The translations under genes were made by a program, and so were the position numbers. A model generated the notes under the pieces. The model was given only the letters and a program-made list of their open reading frames with translations. It was not told the DNA's origin and searched no databases. Shown here piece after piece: positions 37,033 to 44,394 of a stretch of DNA of 64,000 nt. The stretch is from Pseudomonas peli (GTDB taxonomy: Bacteria > Pseudomonadota > Gammaproteobacteria > Pseudomonadales > Pseudomonadaceae): assembly GCF_900099645.1 (NCBI RefSeq), contig NZ_FMTL01000004.1:186001-250000 (forward strand). The letters run 5' to 3'. Every line of letters begins with the position of its first letter. Within the stretch, counting starts at the first letter, position 1.

Positions 37033-37530
37033 TTAAGGCAAACATTCGGGTGGCGGCCTTTCATAATTACGACGAGAGCATATAAGAACGCCTATTTCGG
37101 TTGCGGCATTTTCTATGCATTCATCATGACTCAATCTATCTCGACAATATCTACCATTCAAGCGCAACTCAGAACTAGGCGTGGGAATTATTGCTCCGGG
37201 CTTACAGGCTTCCAGTTCAGGATTATTTCGACACCAGCTATTATTATCCGGATTACCCCCCTTAAATGGGCTAAGGTAAGCATAGCCGGAATTTACTATA
37301 CAGTAATACCTCAGCGCCATTTCACTCCTACTTGGTCTGTTACCCTCAGGATAGGTACCATATGGATTATAATTACCACACTCCAAAATAATCTTCTTTA
37401 CATCTATATCTGTCGCCCCAGGCCTGCTCCAATTTTCATAATAAGAAGGAAGTGGTTGAAATGCGCCCCGACAGCCAAACAACATGATTGAAAACAAAGC
37501 AAGAAATATCTTTACATAAGCTATACTCAC
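37033..37530 (-). CDS. Cys-rich lipoprotein, likely immunity/accessory partner of the decayed toxin
   Basis: 165 residues; lipobox IMLFGCRG, then eight Cys spread over the mature part, with ENWSRPGATDIDVKKIILEC and NSWCRNNPELEAC segments. Small lipoproteins with the same W-x-KPG..ECG and WC..P.L..C layout are, from memory, common next to CdiA/FhaB-type lipase toxins. Its GTG start overlaps the stop of the toxin remnant by 4 nt (GTGA), so it is translationally tied to it. Periplasmic immunity against a lipase is an inference by analogy with T6SS Tle/Tli pairs. Frame is intact although the toxin is not. Confidence 0.65.
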   Translation of the reverse strand: MSIAYVKIFLALFSIMLFGCRGAFQPLPSYYENWSRPGATDIDVKKIILECGNYNPYGTYPEGNRPSRSEMALRYYCIVNSGYAYLSPFKGGNPDNNSWCRNNPELEACKPGAIIPTPSSELRLNGRYCRDRLSHDECIENAATEIGVLICSRRNYERPPPECLP

Positions 37531-38570
37531 CGCTTAACTCCAACTGTTTTTGCTTCGCCGTAACTATCATTACAACCTTGCGAGGCTGCACCATAACAGC
37601 TATGCACCGTCGGGCTATCCTTAAGGATATTTATCCATTCCTTTATCTTGCAACTATTATCTGGAACAGTCCCATAGGTTGCAGGGTTTCCGCCCAGCAC
37701 ACCAACAAGGTCGTCCTTATGGTTTTGCAGATACACCGTATCCTGCTTGCCACCGCTTAGTTCATATAGCATACCTGCTGCTTTTTCTGCGCTATAGGCC
37801 GGCCCGAAAAACCGAACCAGAGTATCGCCTAAACTCTCTTGACCATTTCCATCTCTCAGTAATGACTCCATAGCATTACCAATGGTCATGCTGCCGCGGC
37901 TATGGCCTGAAATATCTAGCCCACTATTCCCATGATGCTCCATGAGATTTTTAACCTCTACGGCAGCGTTCGCTAATCCCCAGAAATCATTCTCCATAAA
38001 CTTCTGATAGCCCGCCACTATAAGCTCTGAGATAAGATACCCGTTTCCGGGAAGGCCACTAGATATATCGTCTCGGCTCACCTGGAATATTCTGGGCGGT
38101 ATAAACTTGCGCTGCCTTTTCATCGTTGAAAATGCCGTTAGTAAAGACTTTACGCGCCCACCATTCCCTGCTTTCAGGTTTTCCTTCTCAATCTGAGTAA
38201 GCTTTCTAGTTTTGCGGCTTACCGTCGTATCCGAGTGCGATCTTTCCGTCTTCACCACGAATCACTTCATATATATCGTGCTTTTTCAGGAACATGGTGC
38301 GGTAAACTTCATCAGAGAATTTTACTGCCTCCGCGAATACCGCCTTCTTGATAATCTGTTCCGCTTCGGCTTGGCGCTCCAATGCCTTTAAATCCAGCCG
38401 CTGTGCAGCAACATGGCTGTTCTCCGTATCGCGGCTCAAACTGACTAGAGTTTCTTCGGCAGTCTTTCCAGTTGCCCAGCCTCATCGGTAATCACAATAG
38501 TGCCCTGGCTTATGGCGCTTAACGTTCTGCCGGATGACTCGTCCACGGCAGCGCTCGCCAGTAATGTCAG
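37527..38570 (-). pseudogene. Decayed CdiA/FhaB-type toxin C-terminus (lipase-like)
   Basis: Read in order on the minus strand, pieces of one protein appear in shifting frames: SAISQGTIVITDEAGQ (frame ending 38445), then TGKTAEETLVSLSRDTENSH to RGEDGKIALGYDGKPQ (frame ending 38206), RKLTQIEKENLKAG, then VFTNGIFNDEKAAQVYTAQ in another frame near 38100-38150, LVAFPETG near 38045-38062, and SELIVAGYQKF to the end. That order matches the C-terminal region of CdiA/FHA proteins with a GHSRGSM lipase-like motif (Ser in DISGHSRGSMTIGN, intact). At least five small indels are needed. The frame open from 38258 to 37527 (243 codons) is only partly genuine. Upstream secretion and repeat domains are absent. 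Confidence 0.75.
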
Positions 38571-38922
38571 CGAAGCAAATAGGGCGTATTTGAAAACGAC
38601 GGCGAGAGTTGAGGCACGTGAAAAGGCACAGCAAGAGACTACCGATGGCTTGCCGAAAAGGCATTGCGCGAACAATAGCCCTCCCAGTGCAGAGAGGGGG
38701 GACATCATTTCGCATCCTTGTGAAGAAAAATCCATAAGCCGCGCAAATTATTGCGCAATCATCCGTGGAGAACTGTTAGCCACTTCCCATAGCGGCACAT
38801 TGCCACACTTCAGTTACACAGTCCGCCAAACACCGACGGGGCTGCTGCGCAAGGTACCAACCAAAGGGAATGACATCGGCACCGATATTGACAATACGAC
38901 GGGAATCTAAAGCCGCTAATAC

Positions 38923-39777
38923 CTAAATTCGCGCCTCAATCACCCGCACCAGCCCGGCATTACGCGATGGCGCCAGGCCAAGCGCCTGGGCCGTGCGGCT
39001 CGGGTCGAATACTTCGACCTGGCCGAAACCGCAGCGCTGAAAGCCCTGCACAATCGCCTGATCATTGCGGTAATGCAGCGGGTAGTTGCCACGGGTCAGC
39101 CGGCCAATCAGGCCAACGCCCCAGCGCAGCTGGCGGTAACGCGGGTGTTCGCGCAAATCCGGGTACAGCTCGGTCAGGTAGGTGGCTTGGGGGAACTCAC
39201 GCAGTTGCTCGGCCAGGCGTGTCCAGAACGACTCGATCAGCGCCAGCTCGAAGTAATTCACCAGCCCCTCGGTAATCACCACCACCGGCTTACTGTGATC
39301 CAGCTCGGAGAACAGCGCCGCCAGGCTTTTGCTGCCAGCCTCAGCGAGGATATCCACCGCGCGCACTTGATGCTGACTGCCCAGCCAGCCTTCGCTATTG
39401 AGCAGCAGGCGTTTACGCGCGGCCATCACCGGCAGATCGGCCTCGATATAGCGCAACTGCGGATAACGCGCGGTAAAGCGACGGCCGCGTGGCGACAGGC
39501 CGCAGGCGATCTCCACCACCTGGCACACGCCGCCCTGCTCAATCGCCGCAGTCAGCTGCGCATCAATCTGCAAGTGCCGCTGCAGCAGAAACTGCTCAAT
39601 ATCTAGCCCGAACCCGACCCGCGCGCCCCAGGTAATGGGGCTGAGTAAGCCATGCACAAACCGCCCGAAGCCCGTCACGAAAGCGGCATCGGCCAGCTGA
39701 TGGCGATACCAGATATAGCCGGTGTAGTGGGCGCTGGGGCTGATATGGGCACTGCTGACGCGAGCACGTTCAGACAT
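38923..39777 (-). CDS. Class I SAM-dependent methyltransferase (LCMT/TcmP-like)
   Basis: 284 residues. Seen: VVEIACGLSPRGRRF (SAM-binding motif I, of the leucine carboxyl methyltransferase type), RYIEADLP acidic loop, VVVITEGLVNYF (motif IV). Members of this family methylate carboxyl or hydroxyl groups of small molecules or proteins; substrate unknown. Stop lies right at the edge of the AT-rich island. Divergent from mpg. Confidence 0.8.
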   Translation of the reverse strand: MSERARVSSAHISPSAHYTGYIWYRHQLADAAFVTGFGRFVHGLLSPITWGARVGFGLDIEQFLLQRHLQIDAQLTAAIEQGGVCQVVEIACGLSPRGRRFTARYPQLRYIEADLPVMAARKRLLLNSEGWLGSQHQVRAVDILAEAGSKSLAALFSELDHSKPVVVITEGLVNYFELALIESFWTRLAEQLREFPQATYLTELYPDLREHPRYRQLRWGVGLIGRLTRGNYPLHYRNDQAIVQGFQRCGFGQVEVFDPSRTAQALGLAPSRNAGLVRVIEARI

Positions 39778-39885
39778 GGTTAAGACTCTTATTGTTATGA
39801 TCGCAGGCCTTTAAACGGTGCGCTGTTGAGCACCTGATACGGCAACAATCCCAGCCTATGCCCTGCCGAGTAAGCACAACACCGC

Positions 39886-40602
39886 ATGTCAGCCGATCCC
39901 AACCTTAGTTTGCCCTGGCCCCGGGGCCGGGCATTGCCCGCGAGCTTCTTCGACCGCGATGCGCGCCTACTGGCCCGCGAGCTGCTCGGTAAAGTGATTC
40001 GCCATCGCCACGGCGAGCAATGGCTAAGCGCGCGCATCATCGAAACCGAGGCCTATTACCTGAGTGAAAAAGGCAGCCATGCCTCGCTCGGCTATACCCA
40101 CAAGCGCCGCGCACTGTTTATGGAAGGCGGACATATCTATATGTATTACGCCCGTGGCGGCGACTCGCTGAACTTCAGCGCCCAAGGCCCAGGTAATGCG
40201 GTACTGATCAAATCTGCCTACCCCTGGCAGGATGCCCACAGCGGCGCAGACGCACTGATGCAAATGCAGGAAAACAATCCCGACGCACAAGGCAGGCTGC
40301 GCAGCCGCGAAACCCTCTGTGCCGGGCAGACGCTGCTGTGTAAAGCGCTCGGATTGAAAGTGCCGGAGTGGGATGCGCGAGCATTCGATGAGCAGCGCCT
40401 GTTTGTCGAAGACCTCGGCGAGCGCCCGCAACACGTTGTGCAATGCGCGCGCCTGGGCATTCCCCACGGCCGGGATGAACAGCTGCCGTACCGGTTTGTC
40501 GATGCGGCCTTTGCCCGTCACTGCACGCGCAACCCATTACGGCGCGGCCAACAGGCCGGCCAAGACTACTACTTGCTAACCCCCACGGATGACCACCGAT
40601 GA
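39886..40602 (+). CDS. mpg: 3-methyladenine DNA glycosylase (AAG/MPG family)
   Basis: 238 residues. Seen: LARELLGKVIRH, the catalytic Glu in RIIETEAYYL, DSLNFSAQGPGNAVLIK and a C-terminal GIPHGRD...LPYRFVD segment. Removes alkylated purines from DNA. The next gene overlaps its stop (ATGA at 40599-40602). Confidence 0.93.
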   Translation: MSADPNLSLPWPRGRALPASFFDRDARLLARELLGKVIRHRHGEQWLSARIIETEAYYLSEKGSHASLGYTHKRRALFMEGGHIYMYYARGGDSLNFSAQGPGNAVLIKSAYPWQDAHSGADALMQMQENNPDAQGRLRSRETLCAGQTLLCKALGLKVPEWDARAFDEQRLFVEDLGERPQHVVQCARLGIPHGRDEQLPYRFVDAAFARHCTRNPLRRGQQAGQDYYLLTPTDDHR

Positions 40603-41915
40603 GCCAATGGTTCGACACCCTAACCCTGTGGCTGAGCGCCAACCCCGAATGGCTGGGCCTGGCGATCTTTGTCATTGCCTGCGTCGAATGTCTGGCCATT
40701 GCCGGCATCATCGTGCCGGGCACCATTCTGCTGTTTACCGTGGCAGTCCTGGCCGGTAACGGCGCGTTGTCACTGTGGGAAACCCTGCTATTGGCCTACT
40801 TCGGCGGCTTGCTCGGTGACGCGCTGTCCTATGGTATCGGCCGCTATTTTCATCAGGATATTCGCCGCCTGCCGTTGTTGCGCAGCCACCCCCAGTGGTT
40901 GAGCGCGGCCGAGGTTTATTTTCAGCGCTACGGCGTCGCCAGCCTGTTGGTCGGCCGTTATATCGGCCCGCTGCGGCCGATGCTACCGATGGTCGCCGGC
41001 ATGCTGAACATGCCGCTCCCGCGCTTTATCGCCGTCAGCCTGCTGGCTGCTGCCGGCTGGGCCATGGCCTACATGCTGCCGGGCTGGGCCACGGGTGCTG
41101 CCTTGCGCCTGCCGCTGCCGGAAGGGTTCTGGCCGCAGGCCGGCGCAGTAGCGGCAGGCGTGGCCATCGTGGTCGGCCTGAGCATTCAAGGCAGCATGCG
41201 CGGGCAACGCCACGCTAGCCTGCTGGCGGCCGGCGCCTGCCTGGTGCTGCTGGTCAGCATGATGCTCAGCTGGCCGCTGCTCAGCCACTTTGATCAGGGC
41301 CTGCTGGCCCTGGTGCAGGAACAACGCAGCAGCACCCTCGATACACTGATGGTGCTGATTACCCACCTCGGCGACCTGCACACTCAAGTGGCGGCGGCAG
41401 TGCTGCTGTGCCTGATTCTGCTGGCTACCCGACAGTGGCGCAGCCTGTGCTTGGCCATCGGCGCCACGCTTGGCACCGCCCTGGCGAATGGCGCGCTAAA
41501 AGCACTGTTTGCGCGAAGCCGTCCAGATGTACTGCTCGAACCACTGGGCAGTTTCAGCTTCCCCAGCGGCCACAGTTCAGCGGCTTTTGCCTTCTTTCTG
41601 CTGCTCGGCATACTCGCGGGTCGCGGCCAACCGCCACGCATGCGTCTGACGTGGCTGCTGCTGGCCAGCCTGCCGGCGGCGGCAATCGCGCTCTCTCGGG
41701 TCTACCTCGGGGTGCATTGGCCCAGCGACATCATCGCCGGGGCCATGTTGGCGGGCTGTTTCTGCGCCCTGAGCCTGGCGCTGGTGCAATGGCGCGCACC
41801 ACTGCCTGCTCTGACGGCAAGAATCTGGTGGCTATTGCTGCCGGCGATTCTGGCGCTGCTCGGCGGCATCGCCACCTGGCAGCTGTCCACTGGCCTGCTG
41901 CTGTATCGCTACTGA
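40599..41915 (+). CDS. DedA family / PAP2 phosphatase fusion protein
   Basis: 438-residue membrane protein. Residues about 1-200 are a DedA/VTT domain (GTILLFTVAVLAG, GRFIGPLRP-type motif as GRYIGPLRPMLPMVAG). Residues about 215-435 are a PAP2 phosphatase with KALFARSRP, FPSGHSSA and SRVYLGVHWPSD active-site motifs. Likely acts on lipid phosphates such as undecaprenyl pyrophosphate, DedA proteins being lipid-phosphate flippases. Starts within the mpg stop, and its 3' end overlaps the convergent Lon-like gene by 7 bp. Confidence 0.9.
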   Translation: MSQWFDTLTLWLSANPEWLGLAIFVIACVECLAIAGIIVPGTILLFTVAVLAGNGALSLWETLLLAYFGGLLGDALSYGIGRYFHQDIRRLPLLRSHPQWLSAAEVYFQRYGVASLLVGRYIGPLRPMLPMVAGMLNMPLPRFIAVSLLAAAGWAMAYMLPGWATGAALRLPLPEGFWPQAGAVAAGVAIVVGLSIQGSMRGQRHASLLAAGACLVLLVSMMLSWPLLSHFDQGLLALVQEQRSSTLDTLMVLITHLGDLHTQVAAAVLLCLILLATRQWRSLCLAIGATLGTALANGALKALFARSRPDVLLEPLGSFSFPSGHSSAAFAFFLLLGILAGRGQPPRMRLTWLLLASLPAAAIALSRVYLGVHWPSDIIAGAMLAGCFCALSLALVQWRAPLPALTARIWWLLLPAILALLGGIATWQLSTGLLLYRY

Positions 41916-42496
41916 TGACCGCCCTGCAGCAGCTCCAGCAACGCCTGCAACCGTTCTAGCCGCAGCTGCACGTCCGGCATTTCGAGCAGTTGCAGCTTCT
42001 GTTCGGCGTCCAGCGGCAACAGGTAGGCCAGCTGATTGGCCAGGGCCTCCTGGCCCGCTGGCGCACTCGCCATGCCCAGTGAGGCCACCAACGGGTGAGC
42101 GCTCAGCGCACCGAGCAATGCTGCCAAATCCGCATGCTCAGCCTCCAGCGGCTGCTCAGCTTGCTCGTCTAACCACTCGACCTCGGCCAGGGTCAGTTGA
42201 TCGGGCAGCACCTGCGCGTGCTGCACGCGAAAACGCCGACCACCCTCGACGCGAATCCCCAATAAGCCATTGGGCCGCTGCTCGAAATCGCGAATCAACG
42301 CCTCGCAACCGATCGCCGAGAATTGCCCCGCGGCCTCGCCCACCTCGGCGCCATCAATGATGCAAACCACACCAAAGCCCTGCCCTTGCTTCATGCAGCG
42401 GCTGACCATGTCCAGGTAGCGTGCTTCGAATATCTGCAAGTCGAGCATGCAGCCGGGAAATAACACAGTGTTCAGTGGAAACAGCGGCAGGGTCAC
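41909..42496 (-). CDS. LON N-terminal (substrate-binding) domain protein
   Basis: 195 residues, a stand-alone Lon_substr_bdg domain: LPLFPLNTVLFPGCMLDLQIFEARY at the N-terminus, GVVCI strand and C-terminal helices. No AAA or protease domain, so it resembles the YcaO-independent 'Lon substrate-binding' proteins of unknown role. A GTG at 42502 lies inside the AAGGAGG sequence; the GTG at 42496, five bases past it, is the start. It follows lrgB by 10 nt. Confidence 0.85.
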   Translation of the reverse strand: MTLPLFPLNTVLFPGCMLDLQIFEARYLDMVSRCMKQGQGFGVVCIIDGAEVGEAAGQFSAIGCEALIRDFEQRPNGLLGIRVEGGRRFRVQHAQVLPDQLTLAEVEWLDEQAEQPLEAEHADLAALLGALSAHPLVASLGMASAPAGQEALANQLAYLLPLDAEQKLQLLEMPDVQLRLERLQALLELLQGGHQ

Positions 42497-42506
42497 ACAC
42501 ACCTCC

Positions 42507-43223
42507 TTATAGCCACAACAGAATCGCCAGCGGCAGCAGCACGGCCGTGAATACGCCCATCAGGCTCATCGCCAGGGCTGAAAACGCGCCGCACTCCTCA
42601 CCTTCCTGCAGTGCACGGGCGGTGCCAACCGCATGCGCGGTCAGGCCCAGGGCCATGCCCAGTGCAGCCGGGTGATGCACGCCACAGCGCTTAAGCAGCG
42701 CCGGGCCGATGATGGCGCCGATGATCCCGGTGATCATCACAAACACCGCAGCCAGGGCAGCAATCCCGCCAATCTGATTGGCCACCAGCATGGCAATCGG
42801 TGAGGTAACCGACTTGGGCGCCATGCTCATCAGCATGATCTGCTCGGCGCCGAAGACCCAGGCCAGGGTAATACCTAAGACAGTGGCGACCACACCGGCC
42901 ACCAGCAGGGTGATCAGGGTCGGCCAGAACAGCTGGCGAATACGCCGCAGATTAAGGAACAGCGGCACCGCCAGCGCCACCGTGGTTGGCCCGAGAAACA
43001 GCGTCAACGCCGCAGCGCTGTCTTTGTATTCGGCAAAGGTCAGGCCGCAGGCCAAAAGAATGCCGATTACCGCAAGCATCGATAGCAGCACCGGCTGCAG
43101 AAACACCCAACGGGTTTTCTCGTAGGCGGCAATCGCCAGTTGATAGGCACCAAGGGTGATGCCTACACCAAATAGCGGGTGATGGATCAACGCCTGCCAG
43201 GCGGCGTGCCAGTCCAAACTCAT
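42507..43223 (-). CDS. lrgB: LrgB/CidB family membrane protein
   Basis: 238 residues, about eight hydrophobic segments. Seen: PLFGVGITLGAYQLA at the N-terminus, LFLGPTTVALAVPLF, MAPKSVTSPIAMLVA and a C-terminal GLTAHAVGTARALQEGEECGAFS, the LrgB signature. With CidA it forms a holin/antiholin-like pair implicated in pyruvate transport and programmed lysis. Start overlaps the cidA stop by 4 nt. Confidence 0.92.
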   Translation of the reverse strand: MSLDWHAAWQALIHHPLFGVGITLGAYQLAIAAYEKTRWVFLQPVLLSMLAVIGILLACGLTFAEYKDSAAALTLFLGPTTVALAVPLFLNLRRIRQLFWPTLITLLVAGVVATVLGITLAWVFGAEQIMLMSMAPKSVTSPIAMLVANQIGGIAALAAVFVMITGIIGAIIGPALLKRCGVHHPAALGMALGLTAHAVGTARALQEGEECGAFSALAMSLMGVFTAVLLPLAILLWL

Positions 43224-43579
43224 GCGTCCTCCCGGCGTTGTTGGCGGTCAATCAGCTTCTGCATCAGCCAGCCGGCAAACACGATCGAGATCAGCAATGA
43301 AAGCAACAGCGCACCGGCAATCGCCCAGAAGTCGGCAAAGATATCCTCGGCATAGGCCATCACGCCCACCGCGGGTGGTACCAACAGCAGCGGCAGGTAT
43401 TTCAGCAGACTGGTAGAGGCCAGATGCAGCGGCTCGCCGACTTCTCCGCGCAGCAGCAGGAAGACGAACAACAGCAACATGCCGATGATTGGCCCCGGCA
43501 AAATCGGGATCAACAGGACATTCAGCGCAGCGCCGAGCAACTGGCACAGCACCAGCCAGGAAAGGCCACGTAGCAGCAT
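43220..43579 (-). CDS. cidA: CidA/LrgA family holin-like protein
   Basis: 119 residues with four membrane segments. Seen: LPGPIIGMLLLFVFL and PLLLVPPAVGVMAY, the CidA/LrgA core. The ATG at 43579 is used; the frame is open further upstream but that part reads as non-coding. Promoter-proximal gene of a cidA-lrgB-Lon-like operon. Whether it is CidA or LrgA in function cannot be told. Confidence 0.88.
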   Translation of the reverse strand: MLLRGLSWLVLCQLLGAALNVLLIPILPGPIIGMLLLFVFLLLRGEVGEPLHLASTSLLKYLPLLLVPPAVGVMAYAEDIFADFWAIAGALLLSLLISIVFAGWLMQKLIDRQQRREDA

Positions 43580-43710
43580 GATGGGTAATCTCCGAATCGT
43601 ATGATCCCAGACGCAGTGCCGCGCATTATAAGCAGAAGCACCCGGCAAGGGCCGGTTTACAGCGGTTGCGCACGAGCCAACGGCATACCTTGCCCCATCG
43701 CAATAGGCAC

Positions 43711-43739
43711 TTGACCCTGCGTCGAACCCATGATGATCT
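43711..43739 (+). promoter_or_regulatory. Candidate sigma-70 promoter of the MaoC gene
   Basis: TTGACC (43711-43716), 17-bp spacer, TGATCT (43734-43739). Good -35, poor -10. It lies 60 bp before the MaoC start in a divergent gap. Confidence 0.3.
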
Positions 43740-43798
43740 TAGGGCAGAAGGATTTTACGCCCCAAAAAAAACAACACTTGCGTCTTCAAGGAGAAACC

Positions 43799-44254
43799 AT
43801 GACATCAGTACCCGCCGCTGAATTGCCCAGCTATATCGGTAAAGAGCTCGGCCGTTCCGATTGGCTGACCATCGACCAGGAACGCATTAACCAGTTTGCC
43901 GAATGCACGGGTGATCACCAGTTCATCCACGTCGACCCGGAAAAAGCCAAACTCACCCCCTTTGGCACCACCATCGCCCACGGCTTTCTCTCGCTGTCAC
44001 TGGTGCCCAAGTTGATGGAAGGCATCATGATCATGCCTAAAGGGCTGAAGATGGCCGTCAACTATGGCCTGGACAGCGTGCGCTTTATCCAGCCGGTGAA
44101 GGTCAATTCCAAAGTCCGCTTGGTGGTGACGCTGACGGATGCCACCGAGAAGAACCCAGGCCAATGGCTGCTCAAGGCCAAAGTGGTACTGGAGATTGAA
44201 GGCTCGGAAAAACCCGCCTACATCGCCGAGCCACTGACCCTCTGCTTCGTCTGA
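43799..44254 (+). CDS. MaoC family (R)-specific enoyl hydratase-like protein
   Basis: 151 residues, single hot-dog fold. Hydratase-2 motif seen: D-x5-H in TGDHQFIHVDPEKA...GTTIAHGFLSLSL, as in PhaJ and MaoC enzymes that hydrate enoyl-CoA. AAGGAGAAACC before the ATG at 43799 is strong. Substrate unknown. Monocistronic, with a strong terminator. Confidence 0.85.
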   Translation: MTSVPAAELPSYIGKELGRSDWLTIDQERINQFAECTGDHQFIHVDPEKAKLTPFGTTIAHGFLSLSLVPKLMEGIMIMPKGLKMAVNYGLDSVRFIQPVKVNSKVRLVVTLTDATEKNPGQWLLKAKVVLEIEGSEKPAYIAEPLTLCFV

Positions 44255-44270
44255 TTACCACCGCCGGATC

Positions 44271-44309
44271 AAGGCGCACCTGCATCTGCGGTGCGCCTTT
44301 TTGTATTTT
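44271..44309 (+). terminator. Terminator after the MaoC gene
   Basis: AAGGCGCACC / GGTGCGCCTT, a perfect 10-bp stem with 9-nt loop followed by TTTTGTATTTTT. Confidence 0.88.
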
Positions 44310-44394
44310 TAAATGCCCGACGGTGCGCTCAATCACGGCACTCCGGGCGTGTTAAGGCATACTCGGCATCGACCTACCAGCCTGGATTTTCTGC

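Noticed and set aside
37527..38258. Intact 243-codon toxin gene
   Set aside because: The conserved NGIFNDEKAA and AFPETG pieces fall in other frames inside it, so it is a mosaic frame of a pseudogene.
38500..38910. 136-codon plus-strand ORF across the toxin remnant and the gap next to the methyltransferase gene
   Set aside because: Most of it is antisense to the recognisable toxin pieces, it has no ribosome site, and its tail shows no known motif. The last 50 codons look mildly coding-like but not enough to call.
35220..38928. CCTAAAT direct repeats at both island edges as an insertion duplication
   Set aside because: Seven bases overlapping stop codons of flanking genes is easily chance, and no mobile-element gene is present; mentioned only as a weak hint.
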